From: an uncultured Pseudomonadales bacterium
GTDB taxonomy: Bacteria; Pseudomonadota; Gammaproteobacteria; Pseudomonadales; Azotimanducaceae
Length of the DNA: 34,629 nt
Assembly: GCA_905182155.1 (NCBI GenBank)
Contig: CAJJAX010000016.1
Span: 1 to 34,629 of the forward strand
Reading direction: 5' to 3'
Shown here: positions 1 to 7,447 of the stretch, piece by piece
How positions within the stretch are numbered: the first letter of the stretch is position 1
How the letters are laid out: every line of letters begins with the position of its first letter
The notes under the pieces: model-generated
Seen by the model: only the letters and a program-made list of their open reading frames with translations
The model's database searches: none
Told to the model about the DNA's origin: nothing
Made by a program: the position numbers and the translations under genes

Positions 1-73
1 GCCCCAGCGGCGGCATATTCTTTTCCAATAAGTGCGCGCGTTCGTATTCGGGCAGATCAGCCAGGCGCACCAT
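1..73 (-). CDS. 5' end of a minus-strand gene cut by the window edge
   Basis: Reading the complement from the ATG at 73 gives 24 codons beginning MVRLADLPEYERAHLLEKN, open to the window edge. The composition is protein-like, and the pattern of a short hydrophobic start followed by a Leu-Pro-Glu-Tyr segment resembles the N-terminus of carboxymuconolactone-decarboxylase or alkylhydroperoxidase-like proteins. That assignment is weak because the catalytic region lies outside the window. It is divergent from the NHL-repeat gene at 216, and the palindrome at 95-117 lies about 22 bases upstream of its start, where it could control it. No strong ribosome binding site is visible. Confidence 0.45.
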   Translation of the reverse strand, partial: MVRLADLPEYERAHLLEKNMPPLG

Positions 74-94
74 GAGCGTTGTCTCTGTGATAAG

Positions 95-117
95 TAATGT
101 CACCTATCGTGACATTA
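95..117. promoter_or_regulatory. Perfect 9-bp inverted repeat in a divergent intergenic region, likely repressor operator
   Basis: TAATGTCAC at 95-103 and its exact reverse complement GTGACATTA at 109-117 are separated by the 5 bases CTATC. Size and symmetry fit the operator of a dimeric regulator of the TetR or GntR kind. It lies 22 bases upstream of the minus-strand start at 73 and about 100 bases upstream of the plus-strand start at 216. No regulator gene is seen in the window, so its binding protein is unknown. Confidence 0.6.
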
Positions 118-215
118 TCTGGCATTTTGTCAAGGGCGGTTGGGCGGCTGTTTTGAGCTTGCGGCGCGCTGGCGGACTGGATACCCTGCAAAGATCTTGC
201 TTTTGGTCGAAACCG

Positions 216-1247
216 ATGTGTACGTCTCATGATGTTGAAAATAATACCGACAGCCCAGATCCTCGGGATGGATATCAGCGCGTCGAAGATTGGCCGCATT
301 ATCCGCCCGGCATGCAGTTTGAAATGGGCTCTGGGGTTGCGGTAGATCGCGCCGGCGTCATTTATTTATTGACCCGCGATATCGAGCACTGGGCGAGCCA
401 CCCCTTGGCCTTCAAAGACAAGATGGGCAAAAGTAGTATCTCGATGTTCAACCGAGCAGGGGATTATCTGGGTAAATGGGGCCCCTCGGATGAACGCGGC
501 TTCGCCCTCGGTGGGCACACCTTGTATATCGAACAAGATGGGATGTTCTGGATAACAGACCGGGATGGCCATGTGGTTAAAAAATACCACCCCAATGGGG
601 AATTGTTACTAACCCTCGGCACCTTTGGGGAATGGGGCGATGACGAGACCCACTTTAACGGGCCCACGGCGGTGGCGGTTCAAGACAACGGTAACATTGT
701 GGTTGCGGACGGGTATTGGAATTCCCGTTTGATGTGGTTCACGCCCCAGGGCGAGTTTATTCGGTCGCTCGGCACTTGGGGCCGAGGCCCGGGCGAATTC
801 AACACCCCGCATGCCTTAACCCTTGATAGCAAAGGCCGTATTTTGGTTGCCGATCTGTGCGGCGGTAATTTTCATGATTATATGACGGTGCCGGGGCAGA
901 TCCCGGTGCATCGCACGGTGGTCGCGCCGGGGTGTCAGCATCGCATCCAGCGCTTTTCAGCGGCCGGGGATTACCTCGATGCGTGGACCCACATTATGCC
1001 GCTCAGTCTTGCTAGCTATAATGGCCAAATCTACGCCAGCGATAAGATGAGTAACCTTGCAATTTTGGATGAAGACACGGGTGACGTCATCAAGCGGGTT
1101 GAAAAGATTGCCATCTATATCCATCAACTGGCAATGGACGCCCACGGTGATCTGTATACTGCTTCCGTTTATCCTGAGCACGCCGGGGAACTGCGGGGGC
1201 CAGCGGGGCCATCGCACCGGCGTTGGACACAAGCACACCTAAACTAG
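216..1247 (+). CDS. NHL-repeat beta-propeller protein (peptidyl-hydroxyglycine lyase-like)
   Basis: The 343-residue product from the ATG at 216 shows repeated NHL-type blades: a GVAVD..G.IY strand, then LYIEQDGMFWITD, PTAVAVQDNGNIVVADG, PHALTLDSKGRILVAD and QLAMDAHGDLYTAS. These are the consensus strands of six-bladed propellers such as the lyase domain of peptidylglycine amidating enzyme, and the C-terminal Gly-Pro-Ser-His-Arg-Arg-Trp is typical of bacterial relatives. The bacterial substrate is unknown. The frame is open up to 72, but that extension runs through the palindrome at 95-117 and is not protein-like, so 216 is preferred, although no clear ribosome binding site precedes it. It is followed after 16 bases by the broken monooxygenase-like gene and may share its transcript. 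Confidence 0.8.
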   Translation: MCTSHDVENNTDSPDPRDGYQRVEDWPHYPPGMQFEMGSGVAVDRAGVIYLLTRDIEHWASHPLAFKDKMGKSSISMFNRAGDYLGKWGPSDERGFALGGHTLYIEQDGMFWITDRDGHVVKKYHPNGELLLTLGTFGEWGDDETHFNGPTAVAVQDNGNIVVADGYWNSRLMWFTPQGEFIRSLGTWGRGPGEFNTPHALTLDSKGRILVADLCGGNFHDYMTVPGQIPVHRTVVAPGCQHRIQRFSAAGDYLDAWTHIMPLSLASYNGQIYASDKMSNLAILDEDTGDVIKRVEKIAIYIHQLAMDAHGDLYTASVYPEHAGELRGPAGPSHRRWTQAHLN

Positions 1248-1263
1248 AATTTGGAGAAGGCCC

Positions 1264-1611
1264 ATGATTATTGTCGTTGCAGCGCTGAGCTTTGAAAGCC
1301 CAAGCAGACCGAGACCATGCCGTTGAGATTACCCGCGAGGTTCAACTCAAAACTCGAGAGCAGGAAGCGGGGGTGCCATGCCTATTGTTTTGCTGCGGAT
1401 CCGGCTGTGCCGACCCGCATTTCAGGTGTATGAGCTTTGGGAAGACAGTGATGCGTTGGCCGCGCATTTTGAACACCCTACCTATCAGCAGATGGTGACG
1501 CTGCTTCATAGCGCCAAGATTGTCGAGAGTGTCAACCAAGCCTACCTGACTGAGCGCAGCGAGTCGGTTTATGGCCCCAATGGCGAAAAGAAAAAAGCCT
1601 ACTTCGTTTAA
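1264..1611 (+). pseudogene. Antibiotic-biosynthesis-monooxygenase (ABM) domain protein, broken by three frameshifts
   Basis: GGAGAAGGCCC precedes an ATG at 1264 that opens MIIVVAALS. The frame fails almost at once, but a coherent ABM-family protein can be read through three frames. It continues KAQADRDHAVEITREVQLKT from about 1292, CHAYCFAADPAVPTR from about 1375, and FQVYELWEDSDALAAHF from about 1425 to the stop at 1611. The ELWED...AAHFEHPTYQQM pattern is the ABM core (dimeric ferredoxin-like fold, quinol monooxygenase YgiN relatives). Each step fits one inserted base: one T in TTT near 1291, one G in the G5 run near 1370, and one base near 1420. It is either a young pseudogene or a sequencing artefact. 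The last coding bases are the seed of the tandem repeat that follows. Confidence 0.7.
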
Positions 1612-1681
1612 ACGCAGACTTCGTTTAAAAGCATACTTCGTTTAAAAGCATACTTCGTTTAAAAGCATACTTCGTTCAATA
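1597..1681 (+). repeat. 17-bp tandem repeat, five units, seeded from the end of the preceding gene
   Basis: Units begin at 1597, 1614, 1631, 1648 and 1665. The third and fourth are identical (GCATACTTCGTTTAAAA), the second differs at one internal base plus none at the end, and the last decays at its 3' end. The first unit is coding: it holds the final Ala-Tyr-Phe-Val codons and the TAA stop at 1609-1611 of the ABM gene. The array fills the gap before the amidohydrolase gene at 1697. Replication slippage is the obvious origin. Confidence 0.9.
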
Positions 1682-1696
1682 GCAGGGCATCACACC

Positions 1697-2916
1697 ATGA
1701 ACAGTACCCTTTATACCCACGCCACCGTCTTTCCCGCGACGGATGAATCGGTCATAAGCGATGGCGCGGTGTGGGTGTGCGATGGCCTGATCCGGTATGC
1801 CGGCCCGATGCAGGCGATGCCGGAGATTCCGCAAGGGAGTCTGCTGGTGGATGCCAGCGGGAAATTCCTGATGCCGGGCATGACCGAGACCCACGCTCAT
1901 TTGTCGTTTGCGGATGCGAGCCCCTTTGCCATTGGCGACACATCGGTTGAGGACGCAACCATTACCGCCGTTGGCAATGCCGCTAAGATGTTGACTGCGG
2001 GGTTTACCTCGGCGGTCAGCTTTGGCTCGACCTACAAGATCGACGTGGCGCTGCGCGGGGCGATTGAATCGGGCCGGATTATAGGGCCGCGGTTGTTGGC
2101 GGCAGGTCGGGACCTCGGCGCAACCGCCAGCAACGTGGATTCCAAGGGCGGCTTAAGCCAGATCGCAGATGGCCCTTGGGCCCTGCGCCAAGCTGTACGC
2201 GAACAGCGCCGGGATGGGGTCGATATCGTTAAGATTTTTATCGATGGCGAAGCCATTAATGCAACCAATCCCCCAGGTGAGCTCTCGTTTTGTGACGAAG
2301 AGGTTGAGGCGGTGGTGAGCGAGGCCCATCGCCGTAAGATGCGGGTGGCGTGCCACGCGCGTTCGGCTGCAGCCGTTAAGCAAGCGGTCCGGGCGGGTGT
2401 TGATTTTATTGGTCACGCCAATTACCTAGACCAGGAAGCGGTGGATCTTTTGGCCGCAGCCAAGGATCAAATCTTTGTCGGCCCAGCCATTGCGTGGGAA
2501 GTGCAGTATCTTGCCCAATGCGAATCCTTGGGGGTCAGTAAGGCAACCGTTCGAGCCCAGGGCTATGAGCGAGAGATCGAAGCCACTATTGCAACGGTTG
2601 AAAAACTGCGCGCTGCGGGCGTGCGCCTGGTGGTGGGCGGCCGACTACGGTATTTAGCATTGCGCCCCATGGCACCTATGCCAAAGATCTTGAGTACTTT
2701 GTTGCGTTGTTCGGCATGCGGCCGGCTGACGCGCTGTTGTGCGCAACCCGAAACGGTGGCCAGGCCTTTGACCCAAAGGGACGCCTCGGCACTCTAACCG
2801 AAGGCGCAGTGGCGGACCTGGTTTTGGTAGATGGCGACCCGCTCAGTGATATCACTGTGTTGCAAGATCAGAGCAAGCTGACGGTGGTGAAGAGCCCGGT
2901 CTCGATGGTTTACTAA
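1697..2916 (+). pseudogene. Imidazolonepropionase-like metal-dependent amidohydrolase, disrupted by two single-base insertions
   Basis: The N-terminal part to about 2640 is a typical amidohydrolase-superfamily protein of about 400 residues. It has a small N-terminal beta-sandwich, the metal-binding T-H-A-H after PGMTE (about residues 65-69), VDIVKIF with the bridging Lys, and downstream His in ACHARS and GHANY. In the original frame the protein then turns into nonsense. Removing one C near 2641 (CC to C) and one T near 2657 (TTT to TT) restores GGDYG, which contains the Asp metal ligand, and joins it to APHGTYAKDLEYFVALFGMRP and the C-terminal GRLGTLTEGAVADLVLVDGDPL ending at 2916. Both insertions sit in short homopolymers. 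Substrate is unknown; such enzymes hydrolyse cyclic amides or Xaa-Pro peptides. Confidence 0.8.
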
Positions 2917-3011
2917 TTTTGGCAACACGGGTTTGGCTTATTAAGCGCTGACCGGTTTAGGTTGGCGCGAGCGGTCTTGAACGTCATGGATCAGCGGAGC
3001 AGAGGCAAAGC

Positions 3012-3435
3012 ATGACGCGGAAATGGATTCTGGCTTTAGTGGTGGTCCTATGTCTGGGCGGTCTAGCACTGAAATGGCGGACGGCGCAGGTTAACGCGGC
3101 CGTCGCTGAAACGTTGCGGCTCGACCCTCAGAGCGCTCGCGCGGCGCGCACCATGCTGATCACTCTGGCCAGATGGCCGCGTGTTTCCGGTCAACTATTT
3201 GCGCGAAGGTGATCTGGTGTTCATGGGAATCGATGGCCGATGGTGGCGTGCTTTTCAAGGTTCGGGTCAACCGGTGACAATGCTGATCCAAGGGGAAGTT
3301 CTCGAGGGCCATGCTCGGGTCAATTTGGAGGATCCCGCGCTGGTGAAAGACGTGTTTGCCAGGCTGCGACCAACGGTGCCCGATTGGTTGCCGGATGCCC
3401 TCAACGGTAAGTTGGTGACCATCAGGCTGATGTAG
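3012..3435 (+). pseudogene. Membrane-anchored DUF385/F420H2-dependent quinone-reductase-like protein, frameshifted
   Basis: An ATG at 3012 opens a protein with one N-terminal membrane segment (about residues 5-21). The C-terminal half lies in another frame from about 3175 to the stop at 3435 and reads VFPVNYLREGDLVFMG, DGRWWRAFQGSG and DVFARLRPTVPDWLP. That pattern is typical of the split-barrel flavin/deazaflavin oxidoreductase family (DUF385-type). One base gained between about 3150 and 3180 explains the switch, and the intact protein would be about 140 residues. Family membership is recognised by pattern only; cofactor (F420 or FMN) and substrate cannot be told. Confidence 0.55.
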
Positions 3436-3758
3436 CGCCTCACGGGTGCCACACTCGAATGACCGAAGGCTGGTTAACCGGCGTTCTGTTCTTGGGGCAA
3501 AGGTCAGCGCGATACGAGGCGCCAGCGCCGCGCCTGAGGCTAAGTTACAAACAACAAACAATAAGCACCAAGCCGAAGCCCCGACCGCGTTAAAGCCAAG
3601 TGCCGTATGCTTGAGCTTTGAGTTTCATCGATAGAGCGTGTCTTGGGTTTGTCTTAAGAAAAGGTCAGCGACTTGTTTGAAAAAGGCGGCGGGCCGGCTT
3701 ATCCCTAAAGATACTGGCGGCCGGACTGCCAACCAATGCGATTGACAGCCCGGGTTAT
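3436..3758. other. Intergenic region between convergent units, no gene seen
   Basis: The stretch lies between the DUF385-like gene on plus and the 3' end of the FAD-dependent gene on minus. Short open frames here have no protein-like character. A weak CCGGC/GCCGG inverted repeat flanks about 21 bases near 3690-3722, but there is no T-tract, so I do not call a terminator. Confidence 0.6.
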
Positions 3759-5591
3759 CTAATTTAACTCGCCCACAGCCCGATGCCCCATCATCATCGC
3801 TTCAATGGCATCTGCGGCAGGCGCTGAATCCGAGTTCGCGATCGTGATTCTGCCAAAAGGCTGACGACCAACTTTCGCGGTATCTCCAGGGCCGGCGACG
3901 GTATAGCCATGGGCCCAGCGGTTAACCGTGATGCTCGCAACGTCTCGATCGAAGTCGAAGCCTTTAGGCGCCAACATGCCGCTCAGGTGGCCTCGGATGT
4001 CGTCCTCGTAAAACGAGAATTGACGCCCCAGCATGGTGCGCCGCGCTTGCTTATATTGCTCGGCCCTGGGCTGCCCAAGCGTCTCGCCATAAGGGCAGCT
4101 GATCATCTGGATGATGCAGGGTTCATCTGGGGATTGGGTGTATTGATAGCCGCCAAGACTCACCGGGAAATCCATCAGCACGGCTTGGTGCAAGTTGCCC
4201 GGGCACATTGCCATGCCGATTTCTTGTTCTTTGAAGGCCCGCCAGTTTTTAAGGCCAACGGTGGTATAAATCAGGGGGCTCTTCATTTGTTGACTGAGTG
4301 CATCGGCTTGATGGCGGGGTAAGTCCGAGACAATGTGCGGGATCATCATGTTGTAGCAAGCCATGACGACGTTCTTTGCCGACACTTGATGAGCCTGACC
4401 ATTCTGAATGTATTTGATATTGACCTGATCGCTGCTGCTCGGGTCGCCTGCGTGGTGCACGTCTACAGCGGTACTGCGCAACCGAATGCGTACTGGGTTT
4501 TTCGGTTGGTCTAGCTGTTGGTAATCGAAGCGCGCGCCGACAAGCGCTTCTGCGCTTTCACCCTGGGCAACCTTGGGTATGAGTTTCTTAACGAGGGCCC
4601 GCGCCACACCGGCGTTGCCATCCGGGAAGTGGTGGATGTAGGGGTTGTTTTCATCAAAAACCGGGACTGGGGCAAAGCCCAGTGCGCCGCATTCTTTGGC
4701 CTCGGCAATGGTGAGCAGTTCGGTGCCCGAATTCGACCAGTCCAGACCCGAGTTACGCGCCATGTGCAGCACGCCGGGGTCATCAACCCCAAGGGTGGTT
4801 TTCAGGTAGTCGAAGTAAGAATGGGTTTGGCTATAGGTTTCACGCTCTGCTTCTGGGACCGGCAGGCTGTGCAAGCCGCCTTTGAGAACGCGCAAGAGCT
4901 GCTGCTTACCTTCCTCGCTCAGAGGCGTTTGTGCCACCGCTGCCGCATCGGAGACCTTCGCCCCGGGCAGGCCTTCAATGTAGTTGTAGTAGTTGCAAAA
5001 GGGATGTTTGACCAGTGCGTCCTGGCCGAAGGTCTCAGCGTTGAAGTAGGTCACGGCGCCGAGGTTGTGACGGCGATAAAAGCTTTGATCAAATGCCGTA
5101 TCGAAGCGGGTTAGGTCGACGCCGATATCTTGAAAGAGGGCCTTAATGATCGGGTCGGCATGATGGGGCTCTACCAACGTTTGGGAGCCGCCGTAGCTGA
5201 TCAACCGGCGGCCATCGATCAAATGCTCATTCCGCTTGGCGTGGCCACCGAAGTCATCGTGGTTGTCTAAGATGAGTATTTTTTTGTCGAGGCCGTGTTG
5301 TTGCTGATAAAAGCGCGCCGCCGCGAGCCCGCTTAAGCCGGCGCCGATAATGACGAGATCAAACATCTCACCATTGTTGAGCACCGTGCCCCAATCTGTC
5401 TGTTGGCCCCAGGCGCGGCTGTGGGCGGCTTCATTCGAGCCCGGGTGGCTGCCCCGCAGGCCCGTTAAGCCTGGCGGGTAGTCGCTTGGGTCCAGCGATG
5501 CCATTGCGCGCTGCCCGAACGACGGGAGCAGCGTGCCCCCCAAAGCCATTAAAGAGCCGTTTACAAAGTTGCGGCGGGTGATTTTAGTCAT
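3759..5591 (-). CDS. Tat-exported FAD-dependent amine-oxidase-like protein (spermidine dehydrogenase-like)
   Basis: The start at 5591 gives MTKITRRNFVNG..., a twin-Arg leader followed by a hydrophobic stretch, so periplasmic export with bound flavin is likely. The upstream in-frame extension to 5672 would bury this signal and is rejected. The mature N-terminus carries DPSDYPPGLTGLRGSHPGS, then FDLVIIGAGLSGLAAA (Rossmann FAD-binding, about residues 77-91) and ILDNHDDFGGHAKRNE. The length of 610 residues and this architecture match the family annotated as NAD(P)/FAD-dependent oxidoreductase or spermidine dehydrogenase. The C-terminal SDSAPAADAIEAMMMGHRAV is the second FAD-contacting region. The physiological amine is unknown. 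It stands alone, 425 bases from the PHP gene upstream. Confidence 0.8.
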   Translation of the reverse strand: MTKITRRNFVNGSLMALGGTLLPSFGQRAMASLDPSDYPPGLTGLRGSHPGSNEAAHSRAWGQQTDWGTVLNNGEMFDLVIIGAGLSGLAAARFYQQQHGLDKKILILDNHDDFGGHAKRNEHLIDGRRLISYGGSQTLVEPHHADPIIKALFQDIGVDLTRFDTAFDQSFYRRHNLGAVTYFNAETFGQDALVKHPFCNYYNYIEGLPGAKVSDAAAVAQTPLSEEGKQQLLRVLKGGLHSLPVPEAERETYSQTHSYFDYLKTTLGVDDPGVLHMARNSGLDWSNSGTELLTIAEAKECGALGFAPVPVFDENNPYIHHFPDGNAGVARALVKKLIPKVAQGESAEALVGARFDYQQLDQPKNPVRIRLRSTAVDVHHAGDPSSSDQVNIKYIQNGQAHQVSAKNVVMACYNMMIPHIVSDLPRHQADALSQQMKSPLIYTTVGLKNWRAFKEQEIGMAMCPGNLHQAVLMDFPVSLGGYQYTQSPDEPCIIQMISCPYGETLGQPRAEQYKQARRTMLGRQFSFYEDDIRGHLSGMLAPKGFDFDRDVASITVNRWAHGYTVAGPGDTAKVGRQPFGRITIANSDSAPAADAIEAMMMGHRAVGELN

Positions 5592-6016
5592 AGGGCGCGA
5601 CCAATTGTGAGACCTGAGTGTTGTTAGGTTCATTAAACGCGTGCAAACGCTGAATGGCAATCTGCGAGGCACTGAATACCAGAAGTTAACCGCTTGCTCA
5701 TCACGAACTCGCCAGCGCTGTTATGATCCTTGTTGCACTGAGGTTGTCCTTTCCCAATGAGATGCCTGCAAAGGTCTCTGGGCGGGCAGTGCCAAAGGTG
5801 TTTTCGGCACGCCTAGTGTGACATAAGGCAAGTTGCAATCAGTTTGCTGAGGGCGCGGCCTGCCGTCAAAGTGGCGCGACTAGCGAGATCAAGCGTTGCT
5901 CGCTGGCATGAGCCGGAAGGGCGCCGCCCCTTAAAAGGCGTTGTCCACAAGCCCACAAGCCCACAAGCCCAGAGCCCAGAGCCCAAAGCCCAAAGCCCTT
6001 GTGGGTTCTTGCTGCG
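5592..6016. other. Intergenic region with a low-complexity repeat
   Basis: No credible gene lies between the PHP gene and the FAD-dependent gene, both on minus. It holds the short tandem repeat at 5946-5999 and a GC-rich near-palindrome (AAGGGCGCCGCCCCTT, about 5919-5934) that could form a hairpin in the minus transcript. There is no T-tract, so terminator activity is unproven. Confidence 0.6.
5946..5999. repeat. Imperfect 7-8 bp tandem repeat (AGCCC core)
   Basis: Three ACAAGCCC-like units are followed by two AGAGCCC and two AAAGCCC units. The period shrinks from 8 to 7 bases, typical of a slippage-prone microsatellite. It ends some 17 bases beyond the 3' end of the PHP-domain gene on minus. 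Confidence 0.85.
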
Positions 6017-7447
6017 TTAAGGCTGAACCGCCACAAAAACAGGGTTTGAGTAAAACCAAAGATCCTGCCAGGGGTCCTCGCCCAAGGGGTCTGGCTCAGG
6101 CTCGAGTTGTTCGGTGTTGGTGCCTCGAACCCGAAAATAACTGGGCGTCTCTTGGGCGCTGACATAGGTCATGACCCAGTCCGCGCCATCACGCTGCCAG
6201 TCCTTGGGGTAAAAGCGCTGAATCACTTTCGTGGTCGGGTTTCGGTTTTGAGCCGTTGTCGACGGGTCCGTTAGGACTGAACCTTGAATTAAATCAACTC
6301 GGGCGACCGTGGGGACTTTTCCGGCGGCGTTGGGGGTTTCTGGGTCGTGGAACCGAATCTCAATGGTCACGGGCGCCTTGTGATCGACCCGAAGGGTGCC
6401 GCCCATACGTGCCGTCGTTTGGCGCTGCTGGACGGTGATCGACAATTCGTCGATCAGGTCGCCCGTCGTGACAAACATTCGACCCTTGCGGATGCCATTC
6501 AAAATATCGTCGTGCTGTTTGTGGGCATAAACATAGGTCTTAGAATATTCACCAGGCCAAAAGTCGATGCCGCCTTCGGTGTAGTGCCGGTGGGAATCTG
6601 AATTGGCAGTGATCCACCACTGCCGACCCTCGCCAAGCATGGCGTCCCAAAATCCGCCGACGTGGGCGGTCATCTGATCAAAGCCGCCCAGTGTTGGAAA
6701 GCCCTTGCCATAGGCGCCTCGAGCATAGACCCAGGCTGGATATTGATCCTCACCCGCTTGCCTGCGAAGTTCTGCAGCTTGGTGACCGGGCGCGCCCTCC
6801 ATGCCCACGGCGATCTGGGGCGCGGCATTATTCCAAGCGCGCAGTTCATCGGGTGAGGTTAAGCCGTAAACACCCAGGTCAGGCGCAGAGCGAGCCGGGT
6901 GATGTGCAATGATGACGGGCTGATGCGTCAGGCGGTTTGCGAACCGGACAGCCGCCAACATGTTCGACTCAGCCGCTCGAGCGGGATCAACCGGCCAAAC
7001 TTCCCGAGCATCGAATTTCGATTCATACGCGTGAAGATCGGCCGACTCTTGATCTGAGTGGGCGATGATGATCGAGGAATGGTCTGCGCCAGGGGTATTG
7101 AGCTCAAGGCCCGCAAACTGAATCACCTCTGGCACCGCTCGCCGGGCGGCTTGGAGCTCAGGATAGGCCACTTCAAGATTAATTTTGCTGTGGTTTGGCC
7201 CACCATGATCGGTTGCAACCATCCAATCCAAACCAAAGCCTTGTGCCATTTTGGCATTGGTTGCAATCGGGTAAATGGCATCCCCGCCAAACACCGGCTG
7301 CGGGGGACTCGAATCATCCCAGCCGACGCTGTTTTGACTGTGGATATGGTGATCACCGGCGAGCCATTGACGCTCAGACGCGGCGCGAGCGTCAAAAATG
7401 CAAAGGCTGAAGGGCATTAAAACTAGAACTTTTAAGATCAACTGCAT
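6017..7447 (-). CDS. Secreted PHP-domain metal-dependent phosphoesterase-like protein
   Basis: The 476-residue product has an N-terminal hydrophobic signal (about residues 1-20) ending DARAA, so it is probably periplasmic. Metal-binding PHP motifs follow: GDHHIHS (31-37), VATDHGG (about 76-82), a Glu in FAGLELN and IIAHHPARS further on. PHP proteins are trinuclear metal phosphoesterases, although many secreted members have unknown substrates. The C-terminal part from about residue 340 (VTIEIRFHDPETP, VARVDLIQG) looks like a beta-rich accessory domain. The ATG at 7447 is preceded on its strand by an A/G-rich GAAAGAAAGTGAG. It is a monocistronic unit with long gaps on both sides. Confidence 0.8.
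   Translation of the reverse strand: MQLILKVLVLMPFSLCIFDARAASERQWLAGDHHIHSQNSVGWDDSSPPQPVFGGDAIYPIATNAKMAQGFGLDWMVATDHGGPNHSKINLEVAYPELQAARRAVPEVIQFAGLELNTPGADHSSIIIAHSDQESADLHAYESKFDAREVWPVDPARAAESNMLAAVRFANRLTHQPVIIAHHPARSAPDLGVYGLTSPDELRAWNNAAPQIAVGMEGAPGHQAAELRRQAGEDQYPAWVYARGAYGKGFPTLGGFDQMTAHVGGFWDAMLGEGRQWWITANSDSHRHYTEGGIDFWPGEYSKTYVYAHKQHDDILNGIRKGRMFVTTGDLIDELSITVQQRQTTARMGGTLRVDHKAPVTIEIRFHDPETPNAAGKVPTVARVDLIQGSVLTDPSTTAQNRNPTTKVIQRFYPKDWQRDGADWVMTYVSAQETPSYFRVRGTNTEQLEPEPDPLGEDPWQDLWFYSNPVFVAVQP

Noticed and set aside
72-215. N-terminal extension of the NHL-repeat gene to an ATG at 72
   Set aside because: It would translate the perfect palindrome at 95-117, its composition is not protein-like, and the family does not need it.
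5592-5672. Upstream ATG for the FAD-dependent gene
   Set aside because: It would place 27 residues in front of the twin-Arg leader TRRNF, blocking export; the start at 5591 gives a clean signal.
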